From assembly GCA_029259945.1 (NCBI GenBank), contig JAJDEF010000012.1, positions 62,001 through 126,000 on the forward strand: a DNA stretch of 64,000 nucleotides, in the 5' to 3' direction. The DNA comes from Planctomycetota bacterium. GTDB lineage: Bacteria > Planctomycetota > Planctomycetia > Pirellulales > Lacipirellulaceae. A model generated the notes under the pieces. That model saw only the letters and a program-made list of their open reading frames with translations. It searched no databases and had not been told where the DNA came from. The translations under genes and the position numbers were made by a program. Shown in pieces: positions 9,233 through 19,016 of the stretch. The number at the start of each line of letters is the position of its first letter. Position 1 is the stretch's first letter.

Positions 9233-10537
9233 CTAGCGCCGTCGCCGATCCATCAATTCGGCCAGTTTGGGGCCGCTCAGGTCACCATCGAAAACGGTCC
9301 AGACGCGGCTCTGTTTGCGGAGTTTTTTCAACTCGCGCTGCACCAATTTTTGCGTACGACCGCCTTCAAGCTGCTTGCGAATTTCTGCCTGAGCCACGGT
9401 GAACGGAGTACGGCCCGCTGTTTTGCGTTCGAGAACTCGCAAAATATGAAACCCAATGTCCGATTCGAGAATATTGCTTAGTTGCCCCACGTCTAATACG
9501 AAGAGCGCTTCGTTAATCGCTTCGCTACGAAGAGCCCCCTTGGTAGTCCAATCGTGTTGCCCGCCCTTGTCGGCCGTAAAGCCGTGAGATTTTTGCTTCG
9601 CAATCTCCGTAAAAACAGGACCTCGAAGTCCGGGATGTTTGGCGACCTGCTGCCAAATCGTATTTCCGTGCCCAGCGATTTCACGCCAAGCCGCAGCCCG
9701 ATCGTTGTCGAAACGGCTAAAGCGAACCATGATCTCTTCCCACTTTACTTGAGCCGGAAAATCGTAGTCGGTGAGATGGGCTTGGTAATACTCCAACATC
9801 TGGTCGTGAGTGGCTTGTTTGGGCTTGGGAGCCTTTTGGCGCAGCCACTCGCCGGCAATAGTACGCTCGTTGAATTGGCGCTGGACGTCGGCAAGCGAGG
9901 AACCAAAGCTTTCCAGCCGCTCAGCGAGTTCTAATCGATTTTTTAGCTCAAGTACTTTGATGAGACGTGGGATTTCATTTTCATCGAATGGCTCAGCAAG
10001 GTTTTCCGCGATCTTGGGGATATTCTCTGGAGGAATATTCCGCCGGAAATCTGCGTAGAGTAGCTTCGTATCGATCAGCCCCATCACTTGTTGCCGTAAC
10101 AGGGCACGACGGGCCTTGTCGATTTCTTTCGGCGGAATGCGATCAAGATTGGCTTGAATAATCTGGTTGACCTGCCAAAGAACATCGCTTGCCAAAACAA
10201 TCTGCCCATCCACACGAGCAACGATTTCGCCCCCCGCAATGGGCTTTGCATCCGTATTTTTTGTAGGCGTGATAGGCGTTGTTTCTACAACGTCATTCGA
10301 GGCAGACGCAGCGGGTGGCGGTGTGACAAGAGCGGGCGAACTGTTTGTCTGAGCTGGGTCGTAAATACCCCGCACCGGCGAGGGTGACGGAGGTGGCGCA
10401 AACGAGGTTTGCCCAACAGCACGAGGGCAACCTACGCCCAAGACATGGCCGACGAGTGCAACGGTTGTCGCAGCGACTAGACAAGTCGTTGACTTCCAAC
10501 GATTTGGTTGATCGCGATTACTTTTAGAGATGCTCAT
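9233..10537 (-). CDS. Peptidylprolyl isomerase, PpiC/SurA-type (parvulin)
   Basis: VARVDGQIVLASDVLWQVNQII (SurA N) and ALRSEAINEALFVLDVGQLSNILESDIGFHILRVLER (parvulin). Confidence 0.88.
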   Translation of the reverse strand: MSISKSNRDQPNRWKSTTCLVAATTVALVGHVLGVGCPRAVGQTSFAPPPSPSPVRGIYDPAQTNSSPALVTPPPAASASNDVVETTPITPTKNTDAKPIAGGEIVARVDGQIVLASDVLWQVNQIIQANLDRIPPKEIDKARRALLRQQVMGLIDTKLLYADFRRNIPPENIPKIAENLAEPFDENEIPRLIKVLELKNRLELAERLESFGSSLADVQRQFNERTIAGEWLRQKAPKPKQATHDQMLEYYQAHLTDYDFPAQVKWEEIMVRFSRFDNDRAAAWREIAGHGNTIWQQVAKHPGLRGPVFTEIAKQKSHGFTADKGGQHDWTTKGALRSEAINEALFVLDVGQLSNILESDIGFHILRVLERKTAGRTPFTVAQAEIRKQLEGGRTQKLVQRELKKLRKQSRVWTVFDGDLSGPKLAELMDRRRR

Positions 10538-10584
10538 CGACGCAAGTTAGCTCAGAAATGGGGGAAGAGAAAAGCGGCGGGATT

Positions 10585-13500
10585 CTAGTGGCTCGATCCG
10601 TTTGGCCGCAAGAGCGATTTCAGCTCACCAAGAACCTGCTCGACTTCGCTAACTTCTTTGCCTAACGGCAGATAAGCACTTCGCGTGTCGGCAACTCGCA
10701 GTCGGCCATCACTACGATCTACCAATTCGCCGATCAGGCTTCGATCGGCATACCCCAGCACGGCATAACCATCTTCGCGATAGATCGCATTGATCTGCCA
10801 CGCATGGGCCCAGATTCTGAGCCTAGCCTGTTCCAGCAATTGTTCTACAGGTGCTGGCACCGACCCAAACCGGTCTGCTAGCTCTTCGCCGAAATCGTCC
10901 AATTCGGCCTCATCCGTGATACGAGTCAATCGGCGGTAAAGATCGATCTTCATTCGCATGTCAGGCACATATTGGCGTGGGAAGTAAGCGCCAATTGGCA
11001 AATCGATCGTGACATCAACCGACTCTACGGGGGGAAGGTGTTTCAGCTGGCGGACGGCCCGCTCGAGCAAAGCGCAATAGAGTTCGTAGCCGACGGTCGC
11101 GATATGACCACTCTGTTGTGTGCCCAAGAGGTTGCCTGCCCCGCGTAGTTCGAGATCTCGCATGGCCAGCGCAAAACCCGCCCCCATCTGGTTAAACTCT
11201 TCGATCGCTCGCAACCGACGGGCCGCTTCGGGGGGCAGATGACGGTCTTCGTCGATTAACAGATAGCAATAAGCACGATGTTTGTGCCGCCCGACGCGGC
11301 CGCGAAGCTGGTGCAAATCAGACAAACCATAGCGGTCGGCATCGTCGATGAACATCGTGTTGGCGTTGGGTATGTCGAGTCCGCTCTCGACAATGGTGGT
11401 AGCCAGCAGAATGTCGAAGTCGTGGTGCACAAAGCCGAGCATCACCTCTTCGAGTTCCGACTCGGCCATTTGTCCGTGCCCGATTCGAACCGACGCCTCG
11501 GGCACAATGCGTTGCAGCCGCGAAGCCACGGCGTGGATATCGTGAATGCGGTTGTGAACAAAGAATACCTGGCCATCGCGGTTTAATTCTCGCAAGACGG
11601 CGTGGCGAATCATGCTATCGTCGAAGCGCGCAATGCGAGTTTCGACGGCAAGACGGTCTTCGGGCGGCGTTTCCAAATTCGAGATGCTTCGCACGCCCAG
11701 CAGCGACATGTGCAGAGTACGCGGAATGGGCGTGGCAGTCATCGTCAGCACGTCGACACTTGCACGCAAGGCTTTTAGGCGTTCTTTCACAGCAACGCCA
11801 AATCGTTGCTCTTCGTCGATGATGACAAGTCCCAAGTTTTGAAATTGAACATCCGGCGAGACCAACCGATGGGTGCCTATCAGCAAGTCAATCTGACCTT
11901 CGCTGGCTCGCTCGATAATTTGCCGTTGCTCTTTTTTGGTGCAGAAACGCGAGAGCGCCGCAATCTCGAAGGGAAACTCTGCCATCCGTTGCGAAAAGGT
12001 TCGCCCATGCTGTTCGGCAAGTACCGTGGTCGGCACAAGAACCGCAACCTGATAACCCGCATCGATTGCCTTAAACGCGGCACGCATCGCCATTTCGGTT
12101 TTGCCGAAACCCACGTCTCCGCAGAGCAGGCGATCCATCGGCTTGGCTTGTTGCATGTCTTCTTTGATCGCAACGATCGCATCTAACTGATCGGGAGTTT
12201 CTTGGTAAGGAAAAGCCGCATCGAATTCTTGCTGCCAATGGCTATCCACCGGGAACACTATCCCGGGGCGAGCGCTGCGAGCCGCCTGAAGCTGGAGCAT
12301 GTCGGCTGCCAGATCGGTGACCGCTTTTTCCGCCGCTTGCTTGTGCCGTATCCAAGCTTTGCCACCGATTCTTGCGAGCGTTGGCTTCGTTTTACGGCCA
12401 CCGACATACTTCTGTACGAGATCGATCTTACTGGTCGGCACATAAATCCGCGTGCCGCCGTGGAATTCGACATCCAGATGTTCTTCGGCTCCCCCTTCTT
12501 TTTCAAGCAGTTTCAGACCTCGGTAACGTCCGATACCGTGGGCCAGGTGAACCACCAAATCGCCTTCTCGCAGCTGTAGAAAGCTGTCGATGGCGCGACC
12601 CATACGTCGCAACGACGGTCGCGAGACCTCCTGTCGATGAAAAAGTTCGGCGGCACTGAGGAGAATAACTTGCTCGCTTACCAAACGGAAACCACTGGCC
12701 AAACGGCCCTGCACAAACTGCAATCGCCCTTCAGCAACGAGGCGGGTTTCGCCAAACAGTTCGCCCAGACGCTCACCTTCGGCTTTGGTTTCTGCGACAA
12801 GAAAAACACGATTCCCGGCAGCAACGTGATCAATTTCCTCGCGTACACGATGCACATCGCCGCTAAAGCGCTCAATCGATTCAAATTGCAAATGGGCGGT
12901 CGTTTCGAACGAGCCTGCGGGGATCCCTGAAGCAGTAACGGATGGGAATTTGTAAACTTCTTTTAGTGTGGTCGAAGTCGCAAAGAAATCCTCAGGCGTT
13001 TCTAAACGCTGATGGTAGTAGCGCCCTTCCTCTTCGAGTTGATTCGGTTCGACCAACAAAAACCAACTCTGGGGCGGCAAATAGCTGGTGAAATGCGTTC
13101 GATCGGTATGCGTAGGCTGCAGGACGGTGATGTCAACCGACTGCAGTGCCGTGATACTGCGCTGCGTGGCAACATCGAAAGAGCGGATCGATTCGACTTC
13201 GTCGCCGAAAAGTTCAATGCGCACGGGATGCTCGGCGTCCGGCGAAAAGACGTCGAGGATGCCGCCGCGCAACGAGAACTCGCCTGGCAATTCGATGGCG
13301 GTCGTACTTTCGCAACCTTGGGCAACAAGCCAACGAGTGAATTCTTGCGGATCGAATGTTTCGCCTACCGAAATGGTTTGCGTGGCAGCGTTCATGTCGT
13401 CGTGGCTCGGCACTGGCTGCATCAGGCTTTGGATTGCCGTGACGATGACTCCCGCTTGACCAGCACTTGCTTGATGATTGGCGAGGCCTTTGAGAACACG

Positions 13501-13875
13501 CAGACGCCCGGCATAGATTTCGTCTTGAAGCACGCGTTCGCCCGTGTCACTTTCCCAGGCGGGAAGCTGCTGGACGGGGACGTGGGTGAACAATGCAAGG
13601 TCGCTGCAAAAAGCATCGAGATCGCGAGCGTGGGGCAACACGACTACGAGCGTCGTGGGCGAAGATCGCACGAGTGCTGCAGCAGTCAGCGCGCAAGAAG
13701 AGCCCCAGACTCCACCAAGCGTCCCGCCATGACCTGCTTTGAGGCTGGTGAGAACGTCGGAGAAGCCGCTGTGCCGTTCAAGTTGGGCAGCCAGCTCGCT
13801 CAGCTGTTGAGCAGCCGCCGATCTGGCCGCGACGACGGTTTCCATAAGACTGAGCGTCAGTATATCTGCTGGCAA
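10585..13875 (-). CDS. mfd: Transcription-repair coupling factor
   Basis: 1096 aa; DRLLCGDVGFGKTEMAMRAAFKA, IIDEEQRFGV, LTMTATPIPRTLHMSLLGVRSISNLETPPEDR, TRF domain. Confidence 0.97.
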   Translation of the reverse strand: MPADILTLSLMETVVAARSAAAQQLSELAAQLERHSGFSDVLTSLKAGHGGTLGGVWGSSCALTAAALVRSSPTTLVVVLPHARDLDAFCSDLALFTHVPVQQLPAWESDTGERVLQDEIYAGRLRVLKGLANHQASAGQAGVIVTAIQSLMQPVPSHDDMNAATQTISVGETFDPQEFTRWLVAQGCESTTAIELPGEFSLRGGILDVFSPDAEHPVRIELFGDEVESIRSFDVATQRSITALQSVDITVLQPTHTDRTHFTSYLPPQSWFLLVEPNQLEEEGRYYHQRLETPEDFFATSTTLKEVYKFPSVTASGIPAGSFETTAHLQFESIERFSGDVHRVREEIDHVAAGNRVFLVAETKAEGERLGELFGETRLVAEGRLQFVQGRLASGFRLVSEQVILLSAAELFHRQEVSRPSLRRMGRAIDSFLQLREGDLVVHLAHGIGRYRGLKLLEKEGGAEEHLDVEFHGGTRIYVPTSKIDLVQKYVGGRKTKPTLARIGGKAWIRHKQAAEKAVTDLAADMLQLQAARSARPGIVFPVDSHWQQEFDAAFPYQETPDQLDAIVAIKEDMQQAKPMDRLLCGDVGFGKTEMAMRAAFKAIDAGYQVAVLVPTTVLAEQHGRTFSQRMAEFPFEIAALSRFCTKKEQRQIIERASEGQIDLLIGTHRLVSPDVQFQNLGLVIIDEEQRFGVAVKERLKALRASVDVLTMTATPIPRTLHMSLLGVRSISNLETPPEDRLAVETRIARFDDSMIRHAVLRELNRDGQVFFVHNRIHDIHAVASRLQRIVPEASVRIGHGQMAESELEEVMLGFVHHDFDILLATTIVESGLDIPNANTMFIDDADRYGLSDLHQLRGRVGRHKHRAYCYLLIDEDRHLPPEAARRLRAIEEFNQMGAGFALAMRDLELRGAGNLLGTQQSGHIATVGYELYCALLERAVRQLKHLPPVESVDVTIDLPIGAYFPRQYVPDMRMKIDLYRRLTRITDEAELDDFGEELADRFGSVPAPVEQLLEQARLRIWAHAWQINAIYREDGYAVLGYADRSLIGELVDRSDGRLRVADTRSAYLPLGKEVSEVEQVLGELKSLLRPNGSSH

Positions 13876-13936
13876 GAGGCGGTGGTAGAGCGGTGGGGCT
13901 TCGCGCAGGACGACGGCAAAGTCGATATCCGACGAT

Positions 13937-14008
13937 TGTGGGAGGCGTCTCCGACGCCGAAAATGCTCGATTTAGATTCTCAAGCGGCGTCAGGAGACAC
14001 CTCCCACA
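13937..14008. repeat. MITE/REP-like inverted-repeat element
   Basis: Arms TGTGGGAGGCGTCTCCGACGCC (13937-13958) and GGCGTCAGGAGACACCTCCCACA (13986-14008) are near-perfect inverted copies; 27-nt AT-richer loop; lies in the mfd / Gfo-Idh intergenic region. Confidence 0.8.
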
Positions 14009-14107
14009 GCGACTTTGCAATCGACTTGCGGACGCCGGTGGGAAAACAGGGTGGTTTTTGATAGCATCAGCCAAGGTTTCTATTTCCCGAGCGCTGGCAA
14101 GAATCCC

Positions 14108-15259
14108 ATGAGCATCATCAAAACTGGAATCATTGGCACCGGATTTATCGGCCCAGCGCATGTCGAGGCGCTTCGCCGACTTGGCAACGTGGACGTAGTA
14201 GCGGTCGCCGAGCGCGACGAAGAGCTAGCCCAAGCCAAAGCCAAAGAACTCAATATCTCCAAGGCCTACGGAGATTATCGCCAGCTACTGGCCGACCCCG
14301 AAATCCAGGTCGTCCACAATTGCACGCCCAACCATCTTCATTTTGGAGTGAATAAAGATATTCTTGCTGCCGGCAAACACATCATCTCCGAAAAACCTTT
14401 AGCGATGACTTCTGTCGAGTCACGCGAGTTGGTCGAGTTGGCCGAGAAGGCCGGTGTCGTGCATGCCATCAACTTCAACTACCGATACATGCCGCTCGTT
14501 CAGCAAGCCCGGCTCATGTGTCAAGCCAGCGACGACGTGGGCCGTGTGTTGGCCGTCCACGGCTCGTATCTGCAAGACTGGTTGCATCAAGAAACCGATT
14601 GGAACTGGCGGCTAGTGCCCGAACTCAGCGGCGACTCTCGCGCAATCGCAGATATCGGTTCGCACTGGTGCGACCTCATCCAATTCATCACCGGGTTAAA
14701 AATCGTTCGCGTGATGGCCGATTTGGTCACGATCCACCCCATCCGCAAACGTCCGAAGGTGGAAGTCGCCACCTACGCAGGCAAAGAACTTGCGCCCACG
14801 GATTACGAAGATGTCGAGATTCATACCGAAGATTACGGCTCGGTCTTGCTCGAATTCGATTCCGGCATGCATGGGGTAATGACCGTCAACCAATGTGCGG
14901 CCGGACGCAAAAACCGCCTGGCGTTTGAAATCGACGGGGCAAATTGTGCGCTGGGCTGGAGTCAAGAGGAACCCAACGAGCTTTGGGTGGGCCGACGCGA
15001 CGCCCCCAATCAGACCATTCTCAAAGACCCCAGCCTGCTGTACGAAGAAGCGAAGGAGTACGCCCACTATCCGGGCGGGCACAACGAAGCCTATCCCGAC
15101 GCCCCCAAAAACCTATTCCGCAACGTCTACGGTTTTATTGCCGGCGACCGCCCCGGGGGCGACTTTGCAACCTTTGTCGACGGCCACAACGAAAACGCCA
15201 TCTGCGATGCCATCCTAAAAAGCAACCAAGCAAAACAGTGGATCGACGTTGTGTATTGA
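14108..15259 (+). CDS. Gfo/Idh/MocA family oxidoreductase
   Basis: MSIIKTGIIGTGFIGPAHVEALRRLGNVDVVAVAERDEELAQAKAKELNI...EKPLAMTSVESRELVELAEKAGV. Confidence 0.95.
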   Translation: MSIIKTGIIGTGFIGPAHVEALRRLGNVDVVAVAERDEELAQAKAKELNISKAYGDYRQLLADPEIQVVHNCTPNHLHFGVNKDILAAGKHIISEKPLAMTSVESRELVELAEKAGVVHAINFNYRYMPLVQQARLMCQASDDVGRVLAVHGSYLQDWLHQETDWNWRLVPELSGDSRAIADIGSHWCDLIQFITGLKIVRVMADLVTIHPIRKRPKVEVATYAGKELAPTDYEDVEIHTEDYGSVLLEFDSGMHGVMTVNQCAAGRKNRLAFEIDGANCALGWSQEEPNELWVGRRDAPNQTILKDPSLLYEEAKEYAHYPGGHNEAYPDAPKNLFRNVYGFIAGDRPGGDFATFVDGHNENAICDAILKSNQAKQWIDVVY

Positions 15260-15269
15260 AAGCAATGCC

Positions 15270-15692
15270 CTACACAACCAATTCTGCGCTCACCGGCACC
15301 TTTGACAGCATCAAATCGAAAGCCGCCGCCCAGGCTTCTTCCAATTCGTTGTCCCAAGCAGAGCCAATAAACCGGGGTAAGGTTTTTAGGAATGTTGCCC
15401 GCCATGCCTCGTGCTGATCAGGGTCGAAACCGATTTCTGCGCCCGCAACGCCAGTAATTTCGATGGTTGATTCGGGCCCCTCAGGTCGACGAAGATTTTT
15501 TACGCCAAGAACAAGTAGTCCCAGCAGCTTTTTCTGCCGAAGGTGCTGCTCAAGTTCAGTCACGATCGCTTTGGTGTCGTTCGTTAGCCGCATATAAAAA
15601 CTCGCGACTAGTGCTGCACCCTTTGGTGCGATCGTCTCAAAACTCTTTTCGACACCTTGAATTTGCTTCTCGGTAAGTTCCCTATTGCCCAT
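15270..15692 (-). CDS. Globin-like protein, apparently without the proximal His
   Basis: MGNRELTEKQIQGVEKSFETIAPKGAALVASFYMRLTND...LPRFIGSAWDNELEEAWAAAFDLML matches single-domain bacterial globins at N- and C-termini. Confidence 0.7.
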   Translation of the reverse strand: MGNRELTEKQIQGVEKSFETIAPKGAALVASFYMRLTNDTKAIVTELEQHLRQKKLLGLLVLGVKNLRRPEGPESTIEITGVAGAEIGFDPDQHEAWRATFLKTLPRFIGSAWDNELEEAWAAAFDLMLSKVPVSAELVV

Positions 15693-15735
15693 CTGCGTGT
15701 TCCCCCGCCATTTTCTGAAAAGATCTCCCCCTGAA

Positions 15736-15760
15736 ATCAGATCACGTGATGACGTCTGAT
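15736..15760. promoter_or_regulatory. Inverted-repeat/palindrome cluster upstream of the globin-like gene
   Basis: ATCAGATCACGTGATGACGTCTGAT: outer arms ATCAGA/TCTGAT, inner palindrome TCACGTGA and GACGTC. Confidence 0.35.
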
Positions 15761-15876
15761 CTCCCTGCTTAAATGTAGGTCTCAGAGTGGAAGCGGGATC
15801 GCAAGAGTGACCGGATTTTGTCGCCATAAATGGCACAAAACCTACACGCGGCCCAACGGTTAGCGGTTTCACGCGG

Positions 15877-16980
15877 TCAGGGCACGAGTCGGGCGATCTT
15901 TCGGCCGGTCGTGCTCAACGGCACATCGACCAGCGCGTTCGTGGCACACCAGCGCACAGGCTTCGCCTTGGTCGACTTCACTCGCCCCGACGCCCAACGG
16001 GCGTCGTAACAATCAAGCGTGATTCGATACTTGGTCACGCCATGTTTGATGGTGGTCAACAGCGCAGCCGGTTCGATTTCTACGCCGGTCTGCTGATGGA
16101 CTTTTTCGATCAATTCGTCACGCACAAACAGGGGCCCTTCGCCTTGCAACTCGAATCGCGGGAAATCCCACAGCCCTGCCCACCGTTCGCCTTCGGCACA
16201 CTGTCGCAACAGCACCTGCCCTCGCTTACGCACAACCACCGCTGCTTCAACAACATCAATCAACTTCATCTTTCGCGAAGCGAAGGGAATCGAATCTTGC
16301 AGCCCCGCTTCTTTAGCTAAGCAAACCGTAGCGGCAGGGCACTCCTCGCAGTTCGGATCGTTCGGCTTACAAACCAACGACCCCAACTCCATCAGCGCTT
16401 GATTAAATTGCGAGATGTCTTTGCGAGGCAACACTTCTTCGGCCGTCTGCCAAAGTAGCTTTTGTCCCACTGATTTTGTCGGATCTTCGCGATAAGCCAC
16501 CAGCCGCGAAAACAGCCGGATGGTGTTGGCTTCTAAAATCGGAACCCGCGAGTCAAAAGCGATCGAAGCAATGGCCCCAGCCGTATAACGCCCGATGCCC
16601 GGCAAGGTTTGCAACGCGGGAACATCACGGGGGAACCGCCCGCTGTGAATTTCAACAATTTGTTGAGCGGCTGCGTGCAATTGCCGCGCCCGACGGTAAT
16701 ATCCCAGCCCTTCCCAAAGCCGAAGTACCTCTTGCTCATCCGCAGCCGCCAACTTTTTAACGGTCGGAAACGCCTTCATAAACCGCTTGAAGTAGGCTTT
16801 GACCGTTTCCACCTGCGTCTGCTGGAGCATCACCTCGCTTACCCAGACACGATACGGATCGCTCGATTTCCGCCAAGGCAAATTCCGCTGGTGCTTGGCA
16901 TACCAAGCTAACAGCCGCCGCCGAAAAGTCCGTTTCCAATTCGTATCTAAAGCCATTTCTGACAAGGAATCTGTTGTCAT
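15877..16980 (-). CDS. mutY: A/G-specific adenine glycosylase
   Basis: LPWRKSSDPYRVWVSEVMLQQTQVETVKAYFKRFMKAFPTVKKLAAADEQEVLRLWEGLGYYRRARQLH; LPGIGRYTAGAIASIAF; C-terminal FeS cysteines. Confidence 0.96.
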   Translation of the reverse strand: MTTDSLSEMALDTNWKRTFRRRLLAWYAKHQRNLPWRKSSDPYRVWVSEVMLQQTQVETVKAYFKRFMKAFPTVKKLAAADEQEVLRLWEGLGYYRRARQLHAAAQQIVEIHSGRFPRDVPALQTLPGIGRYTAGAIASIAFDSRVPILEANTIRLFSRLVAYREDPTKSVGQKLLWQTAEEVLPRKDISQFNQALMELGSLVCKPNDPNCEECPAATVCLAKEAGLQDSIPFASRKMKLIDVVEAAVVVRKRGQVLLRQCAEGERWAGLWDFPRFELQGEGPLFVRDELIEKVHQQTGVEIEPAALLTTIKHGVTKYRITLDCYDARWASGRVKSTKAKPVRWCATNALVDVPLSTTGRKIARLVP

Positions 16981-16994
16981 GGTTTCAGTTAAAT

Positions 16995-17194
16995 TCTCTC
17001 GCAGAGACGCAAAGGCGCAGAGAAAATGGCTCTTTAGGAAAGTTGAAGGTCAAAGGAATGGTCGCCAGAAACAATATCCTTTACAGGAGAAAAAATAGTA
17101 GCTTTCTCAACAAAAAAGGCCCCTCAACTGTGAGTAGTTTTTTACTCCAGAGAACATAACACGCACTCTGTTGTCTCTGCGCCTCTGCGAGACA
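16995..17194. repeat. MITE-like element with imperfect terminal inverted repeats
   Basis: TCTCTCGCAGAGACGCAAAGGCGCAGAGA (16995-17023) and the inverted related arm TGTCTCTGCGCCTCTGCGAGACA (17172-17194). Confidence 0.6.
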
Positions 17195-17199
17195 CTTTT

Positions 17200-18696
17200 T
17201 TAATTTTCCTTAAGCGCCGCCACCAGATCGACGAGCACCTGTTTTCCATCGCCAAACAACATGAGGCAGTTATCGGCGGCGAACAGCGGGTTGGGGATGC
17301 CTGCAAAACCTGGGCTTAAGCTCCGCTTGATGACCACCACGGTTTGCGCTTCGCTCACATTCAAAATCGGCATTCCTGCGATGGGGCTCGACGGGTCGGT
17401 ATCGGCTACCGGGTTCACCACGTCGTTGGCTCCAATGACAATCGCCACGTCGCATTGTGCGAACGTCGGGTTAATGACGTCCATCTCTTTTAGTTGATCG
17501 TAAGGAACATCGGCCTCGGCCAACAAAACATTCATGTGCCCCGGCATACGCCCTGCGACCGGATGAATGCCATATTCGACGGTCACCCCATTCGCTTCTA
17601 GTAAATTCGCCAGCTCTCGCACCGCATGCTGCGCCTGCGCCACAGCCAGCCCGTAACCCGGCACGATCACCACGCGTTGCACTCCGTCGAGCATCATAGC
17701 GACTTCGTCTGCCGAGGTGCTCTTTACCTTGCCGGCATAAACCTCGTCGGCGTCGGCAATCACGCCCCCTGCTTCCATCTTGCCAAACAGCACGTTGGCG
17801 ATCGAACGGTTCATTGCTTTGCACATGATGTTGGTCAAAATCAACCCCGACGCACCGACTAATGAACCGGCAATGATCAGCACATTGTTGTTAATCACAA
17901 ACCCTGCCGCCGCAGCCGCCAGACCCGAATAGCTGTTTAATAGCGCGATCACCACCGGCATGTCCGCACCGCCTATCGGTGTGACTAAAAAGACGCCAAG
18001 CGCCAAAGACAACAGCACCAAGGGGAAAAACTCCCAGCCGCTGCCATCGGTCATTTCAAACGCCAGATAGACACTTAAAACCACTAACCCGGCATTGGCG
18101 ATCTGCTGCCCGCCAAAGTTCCAAGGCTTTTTGAATTGCGGTAGCTCCTGCAATTTGCCGGCGGCGATCAGCGAGCCAGAAAAAGTCACCGACCCAATGA
18201 GCCCCGTCAATCCGGCCGCCAACCCAGCGGCCCCGTGGTTCGAAGTTCTCAGTACCTCGGCCGCTGCAACTAACACCGAGGCGATGCCGCCAAAACCGTT
18301 AAACAGCGCCACCAACTGAGGCATCTGTGTCATCTGCACCACGCGGGACAGCCAAACCCCGCCAGCACCCCCAACAATCATGCCGAGAATAGCCACAGGC
18401 CAACTCACGACCTGCCCACTGACCAACACCACAAACACCGCCAATAACATGCCAATGGCGCCCAGCTGATTACCTCGCACTGCCGTGCGTGGGTGGGTCA
18501 TACCCTTGATACCAAGAATAAAAAGTACGGCGGCTACCAAGTAACCCAGATTGGCCTTGGCCGTTGAGCCGGTGATTTCGGTAAGCTGACCGGCCGTCTG
18601 CTCGACGACCTCGCTCAGCCCGTCTGCCGAAACCAGCTCAGGGCCCGCTTGGGCCAACAATAAAAAGTCGATTACGTTGTCAAACACTCCGTTCAA
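17200..18696 (-). CDS. pntB: NAD(P) transhydrogenase subunit beta
   Basis: MTHPRTAVRGNQLGAIGMLLAV..., VIVPGYGLAVAQAQHAVRELANLLEANGVTVEYGIHPVAGRMPGHMNVLLAEADVPYDQL. Confidence 0.96.
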   Translation of the reverse strand: MNGVFDNVIDFLLLAQAGPELVSADGLSEVVEQTAGQLTEITGSTAKANLGYLVAAVLFILGIKGMTHPRTAVRGNQLGAIGMLLAVFVVLVSGQVVSWPVAILGMIVGGAGGVWLSRVVQMTQMPQLVALFNGFGGIASVLVAAAEVLRTSNHGAAGLAAGLTGLIGSVTFSGSLIAAGKLQELPQFKKPWNFGGQQIANAGLVVLSVYLAFEMTDGSGWEFFPLVLLSLALGVFLVTPIGGADMPVVIALLNSYSGLAAAAAGFVINNNVLIIAGSLVGASGLILTNIMCKAMNRSIANVLFGKMEAGGVIADADEVYAGKVKSTSADEVAMMLDGVQRVVIVPGYGLAVAQAQHAVRELANLLEANGVTVEYGIHPVAGRMPGHMNVLLAEADVPYDQLKEMDVINPTFAQCDVAIVIGANDVVNPVADTDPSSPIAGMPILNVSEAQTVVVIKRSLSPGFAGIPNPLFAADNCLMLFGDGKQVLVDLVAALKEN

Positions 18697-18962
18697 CCCT
18701 TCTTCTTAAACATTGCCAACATGCGATGGGTCACTAAGAACCCGCCCACCACATTCAACGTGGCAAAGATAATCGCTAGAAAACCAAACAGTCCGCCCCA
18801 AAATCCACCGCCACACAGCAGCGCCCCGACCAACGTAATCCCGCTAATCGCGTTCGACCCACTCATCAACGGGGTGTGCAACGTCGGCGGCACCTTGGTG
18901 ATGATCTCAAAGCCGATGAACACGGCGAGTACAAAAATCGTGAGAGCAGTGATGATATCCAT
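18693..18962 (-). CDS. pntAB: NAD(P) transhydrogenase subunit alpha part 2 (membrane)
   Basis: 89 aa; VFIGFEIITKVPPTLHTPLMSGSNAISGITLVGAL. Confidence 0.94.
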   Translation of the reverse strand: MDIITALTIFVLAVFIGFEIITKVPPTLHTPLMSGSNAISGITLVGALLCGGGFWGGLFGFLAIIFATLNVVGGFLVTHRMLAMFKKKG

Positions 18963-19016
18963 GGCAATTACTTAGCTAGTTAAATGCGAAATGAAATTGA
19001 GAAAATAGCCGCGACT

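Noticed and set aside
13012-14061. 349-aa plus-strand ORF
   Set aside because: Almost entirely antisense to mfd, whose protein has unmistakable conserved motifs; the overlapping frame has no domain signal.
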